51,154 nucleotides of DNA from DATFLS01 sp964413425. GTDB taxonomy: Bacteria; Fidelibacterota; JAANXI01. The translations under genes and the position numbers were made by a program. Under the pieces are notes generated by a model. It saw only the letters and a program-made list of their open reading frames with translations. It was not told the origin of the DNA and ran no database searches. The stretch covers positions 1 through 51,154 of the forward strand of contig CAYPST010000021.1 of assembly GCA_964413425.1 (NCBI GenBank). The letters are read 5' to 3'. Of this stretch, positions 9,131 to 16,636 are shown piece after piece (the first letter of the stretch is position 1; each line of letters opens with the position of its first letter).

Positions 9131-9455
9131 GAGTTTGTTTAGAAAACGCTTCGCCCCAAAGGGATGCCTTCGGCAAAGAGATCCCGTGACGACGGGACAG
9201 AGATCGCTCCGAAGGAGAGCCTCTGGCTCAAAGGCCGCCCCAACGGGATCCTCCGAAGTCCCAGAAGGGATCCCGTTGGGGGAGTCCCTTGGACCTTCGG
9301 GACAGAGAACACCTCGAAGAGATCCCTTGTATGTTACCCCACATGATTCTTCGGGACAAAGACAATTGAACATATATCTGCCAATATACCGGCATACATT
9401 TGACGTCTATCTCATATACATCATAAACAGAAATCAGGTTCAGCATGTTGTACCG
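9131..9455. mobile_element. MITE-like repeat, expanded copy with degraded right end
   Basis: Starts GAGTTTGTTTAGAAAAC, continues for about 220 bp of palindromic text (stem arms 9238-9251 and 9268-9281; gatcccgt/acgggac near 9181-9198), then enters the core shared with 3913-4003 (for example 'catacatttgacgtctatct' at 9394-9413). The right terminal repeat is decayed and the copy runs into the end of the alpha/beta hydrolase gene at 9466. The 9028-9130 part is plain AT-rich leader of the TonB receptor. Confidence 0.7.
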
Positions 9456-9465
9456 GCGTGTTGGT

Positions 9466-10305
9466 TCACCCCTGATCGTCCCGGGTTGTCGCCTCTACAT
9501 ATCGGGAGAGAAATTGCTCAATCCCTTCGGTATATTTGGCCCGGGATACAACAATCGACTCACCGTGCCCTCCGCGCAATTCAAGGAAAGACTTGGGCTC
9601 ATGAGCCGTTTCATATAATTCTTTGCCGTGCCTGAATGGGATTAAATCGTCTTCCCTGCTATGCATTATGAGTACAGGACATCGCACCTGCCGAATGTAC
9701 TTTTTTGAATTGTAGTGGATGCGCGATAATATTCTTGCCGGAAATCCCGGAAAGAGATCTTCTGCAATATCCCGGATGGTCGAGAAGGTGGAACCAACCA
9801 TGAGTGCTCTGGGCGTGTGGTGTGCTGCCAGCCAGATTGCGACAGCTCCGCCCAGGGATCGACCATAGATAATAATCTGATCGGAAGGAATTTCCCGTTG
9901 CTCCGTCAGGTAATTCCAGGCGGCTTCCGCATCCCTGTAAGTCCCTTTTTCCGAGGGTTTGCCCGTACTTTTACCGTATCCGCGATAATCAATGATATAC
10001 ACACTCAGCCCTAATGTGTGGAGGAGGTGGATAGACTCTACACGGCCGGATATATTTCCGGCATTCCCATGAAGATACAACAAGGTCGCACGGGGAGATT
10101 CATGGGGCACAAACCATCCGTGGATGCTTATACCATCGCTGGTTCTTACAATCACTTCCTCGAACTCTAAACCTCCCGCGGCCGGCGTCTGTATAATGTT
10201 CTTCTCAGGATGATATACCATCATCCGCTGGAAAAAATATATGAGCACACTGAGTCCGAAATACAGTGCCACCAGCGATAATAGAATTATAACTATCGTC
10301 TTCAT
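9466..10305 (-). CDS. Alpha/beta hydrolase, membrane-anchored (BEM46/ABHD13-like)
   Basis: A 279-residue serine hydrolase. A single N-terminal hydrophobic helix (about 3-26) anchors it in the membrane. The fold shows LYLHGNAGN (oxyanion region, about 77-85), the nucleophile elbow GRSLGG with Ser150, an acid at Asp219/220 (HSREDDLIPF) and His247 (GGHGES). These features match the BEM46/ABHD13 group, whose natural substrates are mostly unknown, so an esterase or thioesterase role is only general. The start is the ATG at 10305. It is a monocistron whose 3' end abuts an expanded mobile repeat. I am confident of the fold, not of the substrate. Confidence 0.9.
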   Translation of the reverse strand: MKTIVIILLSLVALYFGLSVLIYFFQRMMVYHPEKNIIQTPAAGGLEFEEVIVRTSDGISIHGWFVPHESPRATLLYLHGNAGNISGRVESIHLLHTLGLSVYIIDYRGYGKSTGKPSEKGTYRDAEAAWNYLTEQREIPSDQIIIYGRSLGGAVAIWLAAHHTPRALMVGSTFSTIRDIAEDLFPGFPARILSRIHYNSKKYIRQVRCPVLIMHSREDDLIPFRHGKELYETAHEPKSFLELRGGHGESIVVSRAKYTEGIEQFLSRYVEATTRDDQG

Positions 10306-10479
10306 CGTTCAGAAACTCTCATCTTAATCGTTCCTGTTATAGATTTCGTCGGTGTGCATAATCTCTCTGCTCTTAACTTTCCGGTAAGTTAAGAGGTCTG
10401 TCTCAGGGAGAACTGACCCCGTCTTCCGGAGCGTGATCACAAGCAATGGACCATCTATGCGCTCCGATACAGAGACGAA

Positions 10480-10782
10480 TCAACTCATGCCGGGATGCCA
10501 CTTCTGATATTTCAGCCAGTAGAGCGTATCCTGGGGAATCCCCTCTATCCAGACGATTCGCTCTTTTGGGAAAGGCACCTTCAATCCTGATTTCAAAGCC
10601 ATATAAGATCCATCGGTCAGAAAGAAAAATCCGACCGTTCTCCCCTGAAATTGCTCTAAGTTCGAGACGTACCGCTCTTCGACTGTCGCCAGACTGTGAT
10701 AATCCTCAAAAAGTGCCGACTCCGAATATACGCAGAGTGTACGAAAAGGGATATGAAATTCTTTGAGGTTACGCAATTGCAA
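10480..10782 (-). CDS. Hypothetical protein, possibly a C-terminal remnant
   Basis: An open frame of about 100 residues that I do not recognise. The amino-acid mix looks protein-like (EFHIPFRTLCVYSES, RIVWIEGIPQDTLYWLKYQK) with no membrane helix or motif. There is no ATG at the beginning; the nearest start is TTG at 10782 and no good ribosome site precedes it. The frame continues upstream to a stop that lies inside the terminal repeat of the mobile element at 10820. This fits either a short gene with a TTG start or a gene cut by the repeat insertion. Confidence 0.35.
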   Translation of the reverse strand: MQLRNLKEFHIPFRTLCVYSESALFEDYHSLATVEERYVSNLEQFQGRTVGFFFLTDGSYMALKSGLKVPFPKERIVWIEGIPQDTLYWLKYQKWHPGMS

Positions 10783-10819
10783 AATACCAATGAATGGCGG
10801 TCCCCGGATTCCATGGAGT

Positions 10820-10865
10820 GAGTCTATTTAGAAAACAAAGCCCGGGATGGCCGTCCCGGGCTTTG
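10820..10865 (-). terminator. Mobile-repeat terminus plus perfect 12-bp hairpin: likely terminator of the DUF4382 gene
   Basis: The repeat terminus GAGTCTATTTAGAAAAC (10820-10836) is directly followed by a perfect stem, caaagcccggga / tcccgggctttg (10836-10847 and 10854-10865). Read on the minus strand the hairpin is followed by gttttct, a U-rich tail supplied by the repeat terminus. It lies about 90 bases after the end of the DUF4382 gene, which is read in this direction. Confidence 0.65.
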
Positions 10866-10955
10866 TGGTGCACTTCGAATCGATATGTCCGACAGAATCG
10901 TGATTAGAACTTTTTTCTCCTCGCTCGCAGGTGTTCTCTGATCCCTCTGTCCTTC

Positions 10956-11285
10956 TTAATTGCCACCATCAGAGGTTTCTTCTGCGGGTGTAAAGATGAA
11001 GTCATATCCCGTGAGTTCATCTTCTGCATTCACTGTGATATCTTGGTAAGTCGTATCAACTTCAGCGTACCCTTCCGCCTCAGCAGCGATGCTGTAAGTG
11101 CCTTCTTCCACCACCAGCAGAAAGTTGCCGTCCTCGTCACTCACAGTACCTGCCACCGTATCCGCACCGGCTACTGCCGCAACACTCGCATTCTTAACAG
11201 CCGCTTCGGCCGTACGTTCCCTGAATAGTGCCGGAGACAACCTGCTTAAAAGCACGGAAGGTCGGCTCCATGATGAACCCGTCAA
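10956..11285 (-). pseudogene. C-terminal half of the DUF4382 lipoprotein gene, in a shifted frame
   Basis: This frame continues the gene at 11194-11799 after a one-base frame change near 11211-11216. The real homologous part begins around 11217 (AEAAVKNASVAAVAG) and forms a carboxypeptidase-regulatory-like beta-sandwich (GTVSDEDGNFLLVVEEGTYS, then IAAEAEGYAEV), the domain that often follows DUF4382. The tail is acidic and ends PAEETSDGGN. The upstream part of the frame (11218-11285) is only overlap with the first half. Either the gene is broken or the assembly has an indel error at the CGTACG site. Confidence 0.7.
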
Positions 11286-11799
11286 TACCTGGATTCAACT
11301 TCAGTGATTTCTGCGCGTTAAAATCCAGATATAACGTGATCAGCTCCTGATCCGAAACGGTAAAATCCATATTTAATTTGATCCCTACCTGCGGACCGCT
11401 CGGGATTTTCAAGTGATGCTGGTCGGGATCATCTGCCAATATCACGTAGCTGTCATCGGTCACAACCAGACGCAGTTGGGTATAATGCCCTGAACCCAGT
11501 GCGGTATCCACGATGGTCTCCTTTAATCCGTTCACCAGCTCCAGAAAATTGATCCACTTATTCGGTTCGGCAATCTTGATCCACTCAGAATCTGCCTCTG
11601 CCATTTCAGCGGATTTGTGCAGTGTGATTTCCGAGATGAAAATGTTCACACTGTCCACCTCACCGGGAATGGGGGCATCGAAAGCCTGAATGACGATCTG
11701 GCCGGTGCCATCTTCCTCAGTGTCAACGGGGGTTTGACTGCAGCCAAACAGAAAAGCGACCCCGACGGAAAATATCAGTAAAACCTTCAAGTATCTCAT
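11194..11799 (-). CDS. DUF4382 lipoprotein, N-terminal half (frameshifted gene)
   Basis: A secreted lipoprotein of unknown function. The N-terminus has a type II signal with lipobox FLFGC (Cys20) followed by an acidic linker, so it is anchored to a membrane. Residues about 32-170 match the DUF4382 pattern: an immunoglobulin-like domain with IPGEVDSVNIFISEITLH near the start and GHYTQLRLVV in the middle. The frame ends abruptly after VVSGTIQGT with a non-homologous YGRSGC and a stop, while the next frame carries the expected following domain. The start at 11799 has AAGGAGG 7 bases upstream. Full-length coding would be 11799 down to 10956, about 280 residues. Confidence 0.8.
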   Translation of the reverse strand: MRYLKVLLIFSVGVAFLFGCSQTPVDTEEDGTGQIVIQAFDAPIPGEVDSVNIFISEITLHKSAEMAEADSEWIKIAEPNKWINFLELVNGLKETIVDTALGSGHYTQLRLVVTDDSYVILADDPDQHHLKIPSGPQVGIKLNMDFTVSDQELITLYLDFNAQKSLKLNPGIDGFIMEPTFRAFKQVVSGTIQGTYGRSGC

Positions 11800-12718
11800 G
11801 CCAGTCCTCCTTACTCATCTGTGTTTCCTTCATATCTCACCAACGAGTTAAACAAGAGACGTGCCAGAACGCATAAGTCTCTGATTTTTATCGATCTATA
11901 ATGAACTTGAAGATTCGCAATATCAACTGAATCGTCGAACCAGATGACCAGGTTGTCGAAAATGTGAAGAAATCTTTGAGAACGGGTTTTAACTAACTTG
12001 AATAATTCAAAAAATAGCACATCCCAAGGGTCCGTGCCGAAGGCATCCCCTGGGGGCGAGGCAGCCTGTCCCGGGTCGTCCGGAATGACCGCGGCTCATC
12101 CAGGCATCCCAACACTTAGACATATAGGTGCATGAGTACATACGGGGCGGGGGTAAGGAGATATGTTCCTGGTATGGAGGATTGATTCCGGAGTGCTCAT
12201 GCCGGATATCAACGCTGCCAGCCCCTATGGACCGTATGCACCTCTCCCGAAGGGATCTCTCCGAGATGAACCCGGTGGAGCGGGGGGGGGCGGGGCTCTC
12301 TTTTTTCTTTTTTTCTATGTGTCCTCTGTGTGCTATTCTTCTCTGGTTTATGACTAATCCACACTAATATATTGAGTTCATTGCATTAACAAATATCGCA
12401 ACTCATTATACCCATGATTTGGACTACAGAATAAATTTCAATGTCAAAAGTTTCATCTCTCCGGAAGTCCTTCATCTTACAACCAATGTTCCCTTATAAT
12501 TGATCTCTCTCACAATTGATCGCTATGCCGGCACTTGAAATCATTATTTACCATTACCTGCCGGGAAATAGTCAAGACTGGTTGCATACCATTACCAGTG
12601 TTGGAAGCACAGATCACGGCAGGACACTTTTTAACATGATGGGTGGGAGCAATGGCTGATATTCCTGTGAAAGATCGGTGGTATCAAGGCAACTTTCGAA
12701 CCGAGGTTCGCCTGAAGC
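11800..12718. other. Long non-coding stretch with repeat debris and low-complexity tract
   Basis: No convincing gene in about 920 bases. At 12027-12060 there is a fragment (ggtccgtgccgaaggcatcc) that also occurs inside the mobile element at 5081-5100. At 12281-12295 there is a G-run (nine G, then C, then four G), followed by T-rich DNA and a tgtcctctgtgtg / ctctggttta tract (12319-12350). An open frame at 11811-12020 (minus, 69 codons) has no supporting feature. Confidence 0.4.
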
Positions 12719-13357
12719 TTATCGATTTTCCGCTCCCGGATTCACCGGCGCCTCCTCCCACAATCTCACAAATTCATTGGTCCGGTCCGAGGTATGCAGA
12801 AAAGCAAATCTTGCCACCTGGCGGCCCACTTCCAGTATCCGTTCCCGAAGCTCCGGTTCTCTGACATTTTCCTCATTATCAAACTCTTTATATGCTCTCG
12901 GGATCGAAACTTCTTCAGGAATGACCCATGAGTGTAATGTCCTGCCGATAGCCCGCAGGCTGTTCAAGCCGTTCAATCCGCCTAACGCACCACCTGAGAC
13001 GCTCAGGAGGCCCAGCATTTTTCCTTCAAATTCATCAAATCCCATCAAATCCAGTGCATTCTTCAGCACGCCGCTGAAACTGCCGTGATATTCAGGCGTG
13101 CTGAGAATCACCCCCTGCGCTCGCTGCACCTCGCTCCGCAGCCGCTCGACATCGGGTTTCTTTTCCGCTTCCCGGTTGCTCCCGTCACAAAATGGCAGAT
13201 CATATTCCCGTAAATCAATCAGAGATGTCTCTGCGCCAATTTCTGCTGCTCCTTCCAGGGCTATCCGGAGCGCTTTTCTGGAATAACTTCCGGCTCGCAG
13301 ACTTCCGCTAATCCCTGCAACCACAACTTGATGTCCCTGAACTTCCTGTATATCCAT
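12719..13357 (-). CDS. NADPH-dependent FMN reductase family protein
   Basis: A 212-residue flavodoxin-like cytoplasmic enzyme that binds FMN and reduces flavin, quinone or azo compounds with NAD(P)H. The phosphate-binding loop GISGSLRAGSYSRKAL is near the N-terminus, and PEYHGSFSGVLKNALD (about 90-105) is the classic second motif (PEYN.S.PG.LKN.ID in the family). SGGALGG near residue 125 contacts the flavin. I prefer the ATG at 13357 because GGAG lies 6 bases upstream; an ATG at 13369 would add four residues. The last 40 residues are charged and outside the core fold. It is transcribed alone; hairpins between it and DUF4954 separate the two. Confidence 0.9.
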   Translation of the reverse strand: MDIQEVQGHQVVVAGISGSLRAGSYSRKALRIALEGAAEIGAETSLIDLREYDLPFCDGSNREAEKKPDVERLRSEVQRAQGVILSTPEYHGSFSGVLKNALDLMGFDEFEGKMLGLLSVSGGALGGLNGLNSLRAIGRTLHSWVIPEEVSIPRAYKEFDNEENVREPELRERILEVGRQVARFAFLHTSDRTNEFVRLWEEAPVNPGAENR

Positions 13358-13404
13358 TTTCTTCTCCATCTGCTCTCATTCTCAGAGGAACAAAAATGAA
13401 TTCT

Positions 13405-13490
13405 CCCTGCGGCAAGCCGCAGGGTATCAGACTATATTTCTACCCTTCCCATCCAAAAGATGGAAGGTGACCCTGGGGCAAGCCCCAGGG
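13405..13490. repeat. Two related short hairpins with CAAG loops
   Basis: ccctgcggcaagccgcaggg (13405-13424) and ccctggggcaagccccaggg (13471-13490) are perfect 8-bp stems around the same CAAG loop, 46 bases apart. They look like two members of one palindromic repeat type and could act as transcription terminators or RNA-stability hairpins between the DUF4954 gene and the flavin reductase. Confidence 0.7.
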
Positions 13491-13551
13491 AATTTGCAAG
13501 TTAACGAAATTCCGAATCCGATTCAAAAACACGATCCGTTTATTTCAGTAT

Positions 13552-13612
13552 GAGGGTGTTTAGAAAGCAGTAAGTATCCAATGTTGAGCCACACTCTTCC
13601 GAGTGTCGGTGC
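13552..13612. repeat. MITE-like repeat end abutting the DUF4954 stop codon
   Basis: GAGGGTGTTTAGAAAGC, then 'agtaagtatc' and 'aatgttg', parallels the start of the copy at 4951 (GAGAGTGTTTAGAAAAC, 'agtacgtatc', 'aatgttg'). A small hairpin acactc-ttcc-gagtgt lies at 13591-13606. The similarity ends where the DUF4954 gene ends (13613). No second terminus is seen. Confidence 0.6.
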
Positions 13613-15610
13613 TCAGGAGTCCGCAGGCTCCAGTTGTTCTAACTGCCGCAAGACCTTGGCAGCTCGTTCCCTGATCTGTTCGGATTCTTCCTCAAGTTCT
13701 CTGAGAAAAGGATTCTCCTCCGCCGTTCCCCGAACCGCCTCAAAGTCTGCCTGCCTGGCCTGATCGCCTCCTGCTAATCCGTACCCGATCCGGGCGGATG
13801 CGTCGAACTCCTTCCGGGCATCCTTGCGAATCATATTCTGAAACTTTAAGGTATTCTCCTCCCAGTCCTGAATAATGCGGAGGAGGTGATCTCTGGTCAG
13901 ATGTTCGAAGTCTGTTTCCGTGCGCTGCTCCAGGAGGTGGACGGCCCACTCCCATTCGTACCGGGGATACGCAGCATAGATGGCCTGCAATTGTTCCGAG
14001 ACGGCAGTAATGTCTTCCATCTCCGAGGCTTCAATTGCATCACAGAGTGCATCAACCTCCTTCCTGGGAGTCAGCATGCCGGACAGATCCATCCAGCCGG
14101 AATCCCTGACGGTTTCCGGGGCCAGGGCATTTTTCAACTCCTCAAAATTTGTGCTTGTCCGCATCCGGGCTTCCAGCCGGGGAAGCAATACTTCACCCAG
14201 GTACACTTTTACCGCTATTTCATAATATTTCACCCCCATCTTTGCCATGAGCCGCTTTATGGACGCACCTTTATATTTGACGTATTCCTGCTCCGGAGAA
14301 GCGGACGCATATAATTCCTGCAGTGTTTCTATTCCCTGAAGAATTTTATCCATGGTATACGGATTCAGGAGCGGAAAGTGAATCAGGTCGAACTTCCGGT
14401 CGCATTGGCGCTTGTCGCGATTCGGCCACTTGCGGCTGTCCCGCCGGGTCCCGACCGTGAAGAGATTCATGGCGGGCGTCACCACGCATCGTCCCTCCTC
14501 CTCATCGATGTAGGAGAAGGGCAACGCAGCCGTATCCAGATTGGTGTAATGTTTCCCGAGTACCACTGAAAACAGTCCGATATGCGCCGGCCAGAGAAGG
14601 TAGGCAAATGATCCGGTCTTACATCCCCGCTCCATCACTCCCTGGTGTACCGGGCCGAGTTTATACATATGATTACTGTGGTTGGTCCCGCTGCCGGTAT
14701 TGAAAAACGAATAATACCCCGCAATGAGCAGACTGGACTTATGATGCGTCACAGTATACGGACCGGCAAACAAGGCCACTCCCTCTCCATGGAAGGCTTC
14801 GCAATTGGCAAAGAAGCCCGAATGCTCCGCGGAATACTGCTTCCCGATCTGTGCCGCCTGGCCGACGAAACAGGAGGAGAGCAGGGCCCCGTCCGTTACC
14901 TGTGCTCCTTCCTGAACGATAAAATCCCGGGCTATCACCCCCTGTCCGATCGCTGCCGGATCGGCGGCACAGCTCCGAATCGTGCCATTCACCAGCTGTT
15001 GCGCACCCTCAATGCGTGCATGCGCGCCGATACAGGCATTGCGAATCTCTGCGGTGTTTCTGATACGAGTTCCGGCTTCGATGATCCCGGTCTCTGAAGT
15101 TTTTTCCCGTGCGTATTGCTCTATCATTCGTTCCAGTCGGCGGACAGCAGCCGGGCGATGCCGGAAAAAGACCAGCAGATAGGCCAGCTGCGCAGAGAGC
15201 TGATCGAAAATCGGTAGTGAGCGACCCCCGGCTTCGTTCACTATAGCCAGTACGACATTGTTGCCGAAGGCGCTCTCCCCCTCCACAACAAGTGTGTCCA
15301 CATGTTCGATGATTACATCCGCGTGCACCTCATAATTCGCCAGACGTCCCACAGCAGAGATATAGACATTCTCCCCGAGCGTGCAATTATGTATCGATGA
15401 CTGATAAAGACCGGCCGGCCGGGTTACACCACCCGGAAGTATCACCTCCCCGTCCAATCGTCCGATGCGCACCTCGCCGCTGAAGTGTACGTTCCGGATA
15501 CGCTCCGGATTAAAATCTTCACTCACGGAAATGGCGTGCCAGTCGGCGGCAGTGCATCCCCGGGATTGGAGTGTGCGGATCTCTCCGTCGCTAAGGGTTC
15601 TCCGTGCCAT
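13613..15610 (-). CDS. DUF4954 family protein with left-handed beta-helix repeats
   Basis: A cytoplasmic protein of about 665 residues of the family known mainly from Bacteroidetes and spirochaetes; the biochemical function is not established. Residues about 45-130 and 170-300 contain hexapeptide-like repeats typical of left-handed beta-helix transferases (for example IHNCTLGENVYISAVGRLAN). The middle has conserved histidines and glycines (TGSGTNHSNHMYKLGPVHQG). The C-terminal third is helical and charged. I chose ATG 15610 because GGAGGAG lies about 11 bases upstream; an ATG at 15631 lacks a ribosome site. It starts only 26 bases after nagB ends, so the two are likely cotranscribed, suggesting a sugar-phosphate or nucleotide-sugar role (inference). 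Confidence 0.85.
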   Translation of the reverse strand: MARRTLSDGEIRTLQSRGCTAADWHAISVSEDFNPERIRNVHFSGEVRIGRLDGEVILPGGVTRPAGLYQSSIHNCTLGENVYISAVGRLANYEVHADVIIEHVDTLVVEGESAFGNNVVLAIVNEAGGRSLPIFDQLSAQLAYLLVFFRHRPAAVRRLERMIEQYAREKTSETGIIEAGTRIRNTAEIRNACIGAHARIEGAQQLVNGTIRSCAADPAAIGQGVIARDFIVQEGAQVTDGALLSSCFVGQAAQIGKQYSAEHSGFFANCEAFHGEGVALFAGPYTVTHHKSSLLIAGYYSFFNTGSGTNHSNHMYKLGPVHQGVMERGCKTGSFAYLLWPAHIGLFSVVLGKHYTNLDTAALPFSYIDEEEGRCVVTPAMNLFTVGTRRDSRKWPNRDKRQCDRKFDLIHFPLLNPYTMDKILQGIETLQELYASASPEQEYVKYKGASIKRLMAKMGVKYYEIAVKVYLGEVLLPRLEARMRTSTNFEELKNALAPETVRDSGWMDLSGMLTPRKEVDALCDAIEASEMEDITAVSEQLQAIYAAYPRYEWEWAVHLLEQRTETDFEHLTRDHLLRIIQDWEENTLKFQNMIRKDARKEFDASARIGYGLAGGDQARQADFEAVRGTAEENPFLRELEEESEQIRERAAKVLRQLEQLEPADS

Positions 15611-15635
15611 AGCAATCCGTTCTCCTCCCATTTGT

Positions 15636-16442
15636 TTACAGTTCGGGCAGCGCCAGATTTTTCGCTTCGATGTCCTTGAAATACTTCACCGTGGCAACCT
15701 TCAATTCATACGTTGCCTCTTCATCGCACACAATAATACCGTGCCGGTGCAGCTGCAGCATGGAGGCGGTCCAGATATGGTTGACCCCCTCTTCGGCCAC
15801 TTTCTGCAGGGCCCGGGCCTTCTGAATCCCACTCACGATAATCAGTACTTCATCAGCGTCCATCACCGTTCCTACACCGACGGTCAGGGCCATCTTTGGA
15901 ACTTTATTAATATCACCATCGAAAAACCGGGAGTTCGCCACCCGCGTATCGTAGGTGAGCGTCTTGACCCGGGTCCGGGAGGTGAGAGACGACCCCGGTT
16001 CATTAAAAGCGATATGCCCGTCCGGACCGATGCCCCCCAGGAAGAGATCAATCCCCCCGGCTTCCTGGATTTTTTCTTCATACAATTCGCATTCCTTTTC
16101 CAGATCCGAGGCATTCCCGTCCAGAATATTCACCTGCTCCCTGGGAATATCGATATGGCTGAACAGATGACTCCACATGAAATAATGGTAGCTCTGCGGA
16201 TGCTCTTCCGGCAACCCCACATATTCATCCATATTGAACGTGACCACGTTTTTGAACGAGATCTCTCCTTCCTTGTACAGCTCCACCAGATTCTGATAAG
16301 TTCCTAACGGAGACGATCCGGTGGGTAAACCCAGTACAAACGGTTTCTCTGGTGTGGGCTCCGCTGTTTTGATCTTTCTGGTAACATAATAAGCCACCCA
16401 CTTGCTCAAGGCTTCGTAATTATCATGAATAAGCATACGCAT
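15636..16442 (-). CDS. nagB: Glucosamine-6-phosphate deaminase
   Basis: Converts glucosamine 6-phosphate to fructose 6-phosphate and ammonia, linking amino-sugar breakdown to glycolysis. The 268 residues carry the active-site residues at the same positions as in E. coli NagB: Asp72 (NMDEYVG), Asp141, His143 and Glu148 (GIGPDGHIAFNEP). The substrate phosphate loop LPTGSSPLGTY is at 39-49. The start is supported by AAGGAG 9 bases upstream. It lies between the acyl-CoA synthetase gene and the DUF4954 gene, all leftward; the gap to the former is about 190 bp, so nagB may have its own promoter. No nagA or N-acetylglucosamine transporter is nearby. Confidence 0.95.
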   Translation of the reverse strand: MRMLIHDNYEALSKWVAYYVTRKIKTAEPTPEKPFVLGLPTGSSPLGTYQNLVELYKEGEISFKNVVTFNMDEYVGLPEEHPQSYHYFMWSHLFSHIDIPREQVNILDGNASDLEKECELYEEKIQEAGGIDLFLGGIGPDGHIAFNEPGSSLTSRTRVKTLTYDTRVANSRFFDGDINKVPKMALTVGVGTVMDADEVLIIVSGIQKARALQKVAEEGVNHIWTASMLQLHRHGIIVCDEEATYELKVATVKYFKDIEAKNLALPEL

Positions 16443-16636
16443 AGTTCTTGTCTCCTTTGTTGCAATGAATTCGCCGGTGAATATCTTCCGGTTTCCCCGT
16501 GATCATTGGAAAGAGCCTAAGGTCATTATTAAAAATCTCTTTTGGTATGATTATCAATCGTTCTACCGTCGCAGTGCAGAGGGAGCCCATTTTCAACGGA
16601 CCTCCTGGAGCATGAATCTCCTGGGCTGGGCACACA

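Noticed and set aside
11811..12020. 69-codon minus-strand frame upstream of the DUF4382 gene
   Set aside because: No ribosome site or motif; it lies in the likely leader of the lipoprotein gene.
12128..12367. Open frames over the G-run and T-rich tract
   Set aside because: Low-complexity coding (GGGGALFFLFF); almost certainly not translated.
13405..13490. Possible small CRISPR-like array
   Set aside because: Only two hairpins with different stems and no equal-length spacers; no cas genes.
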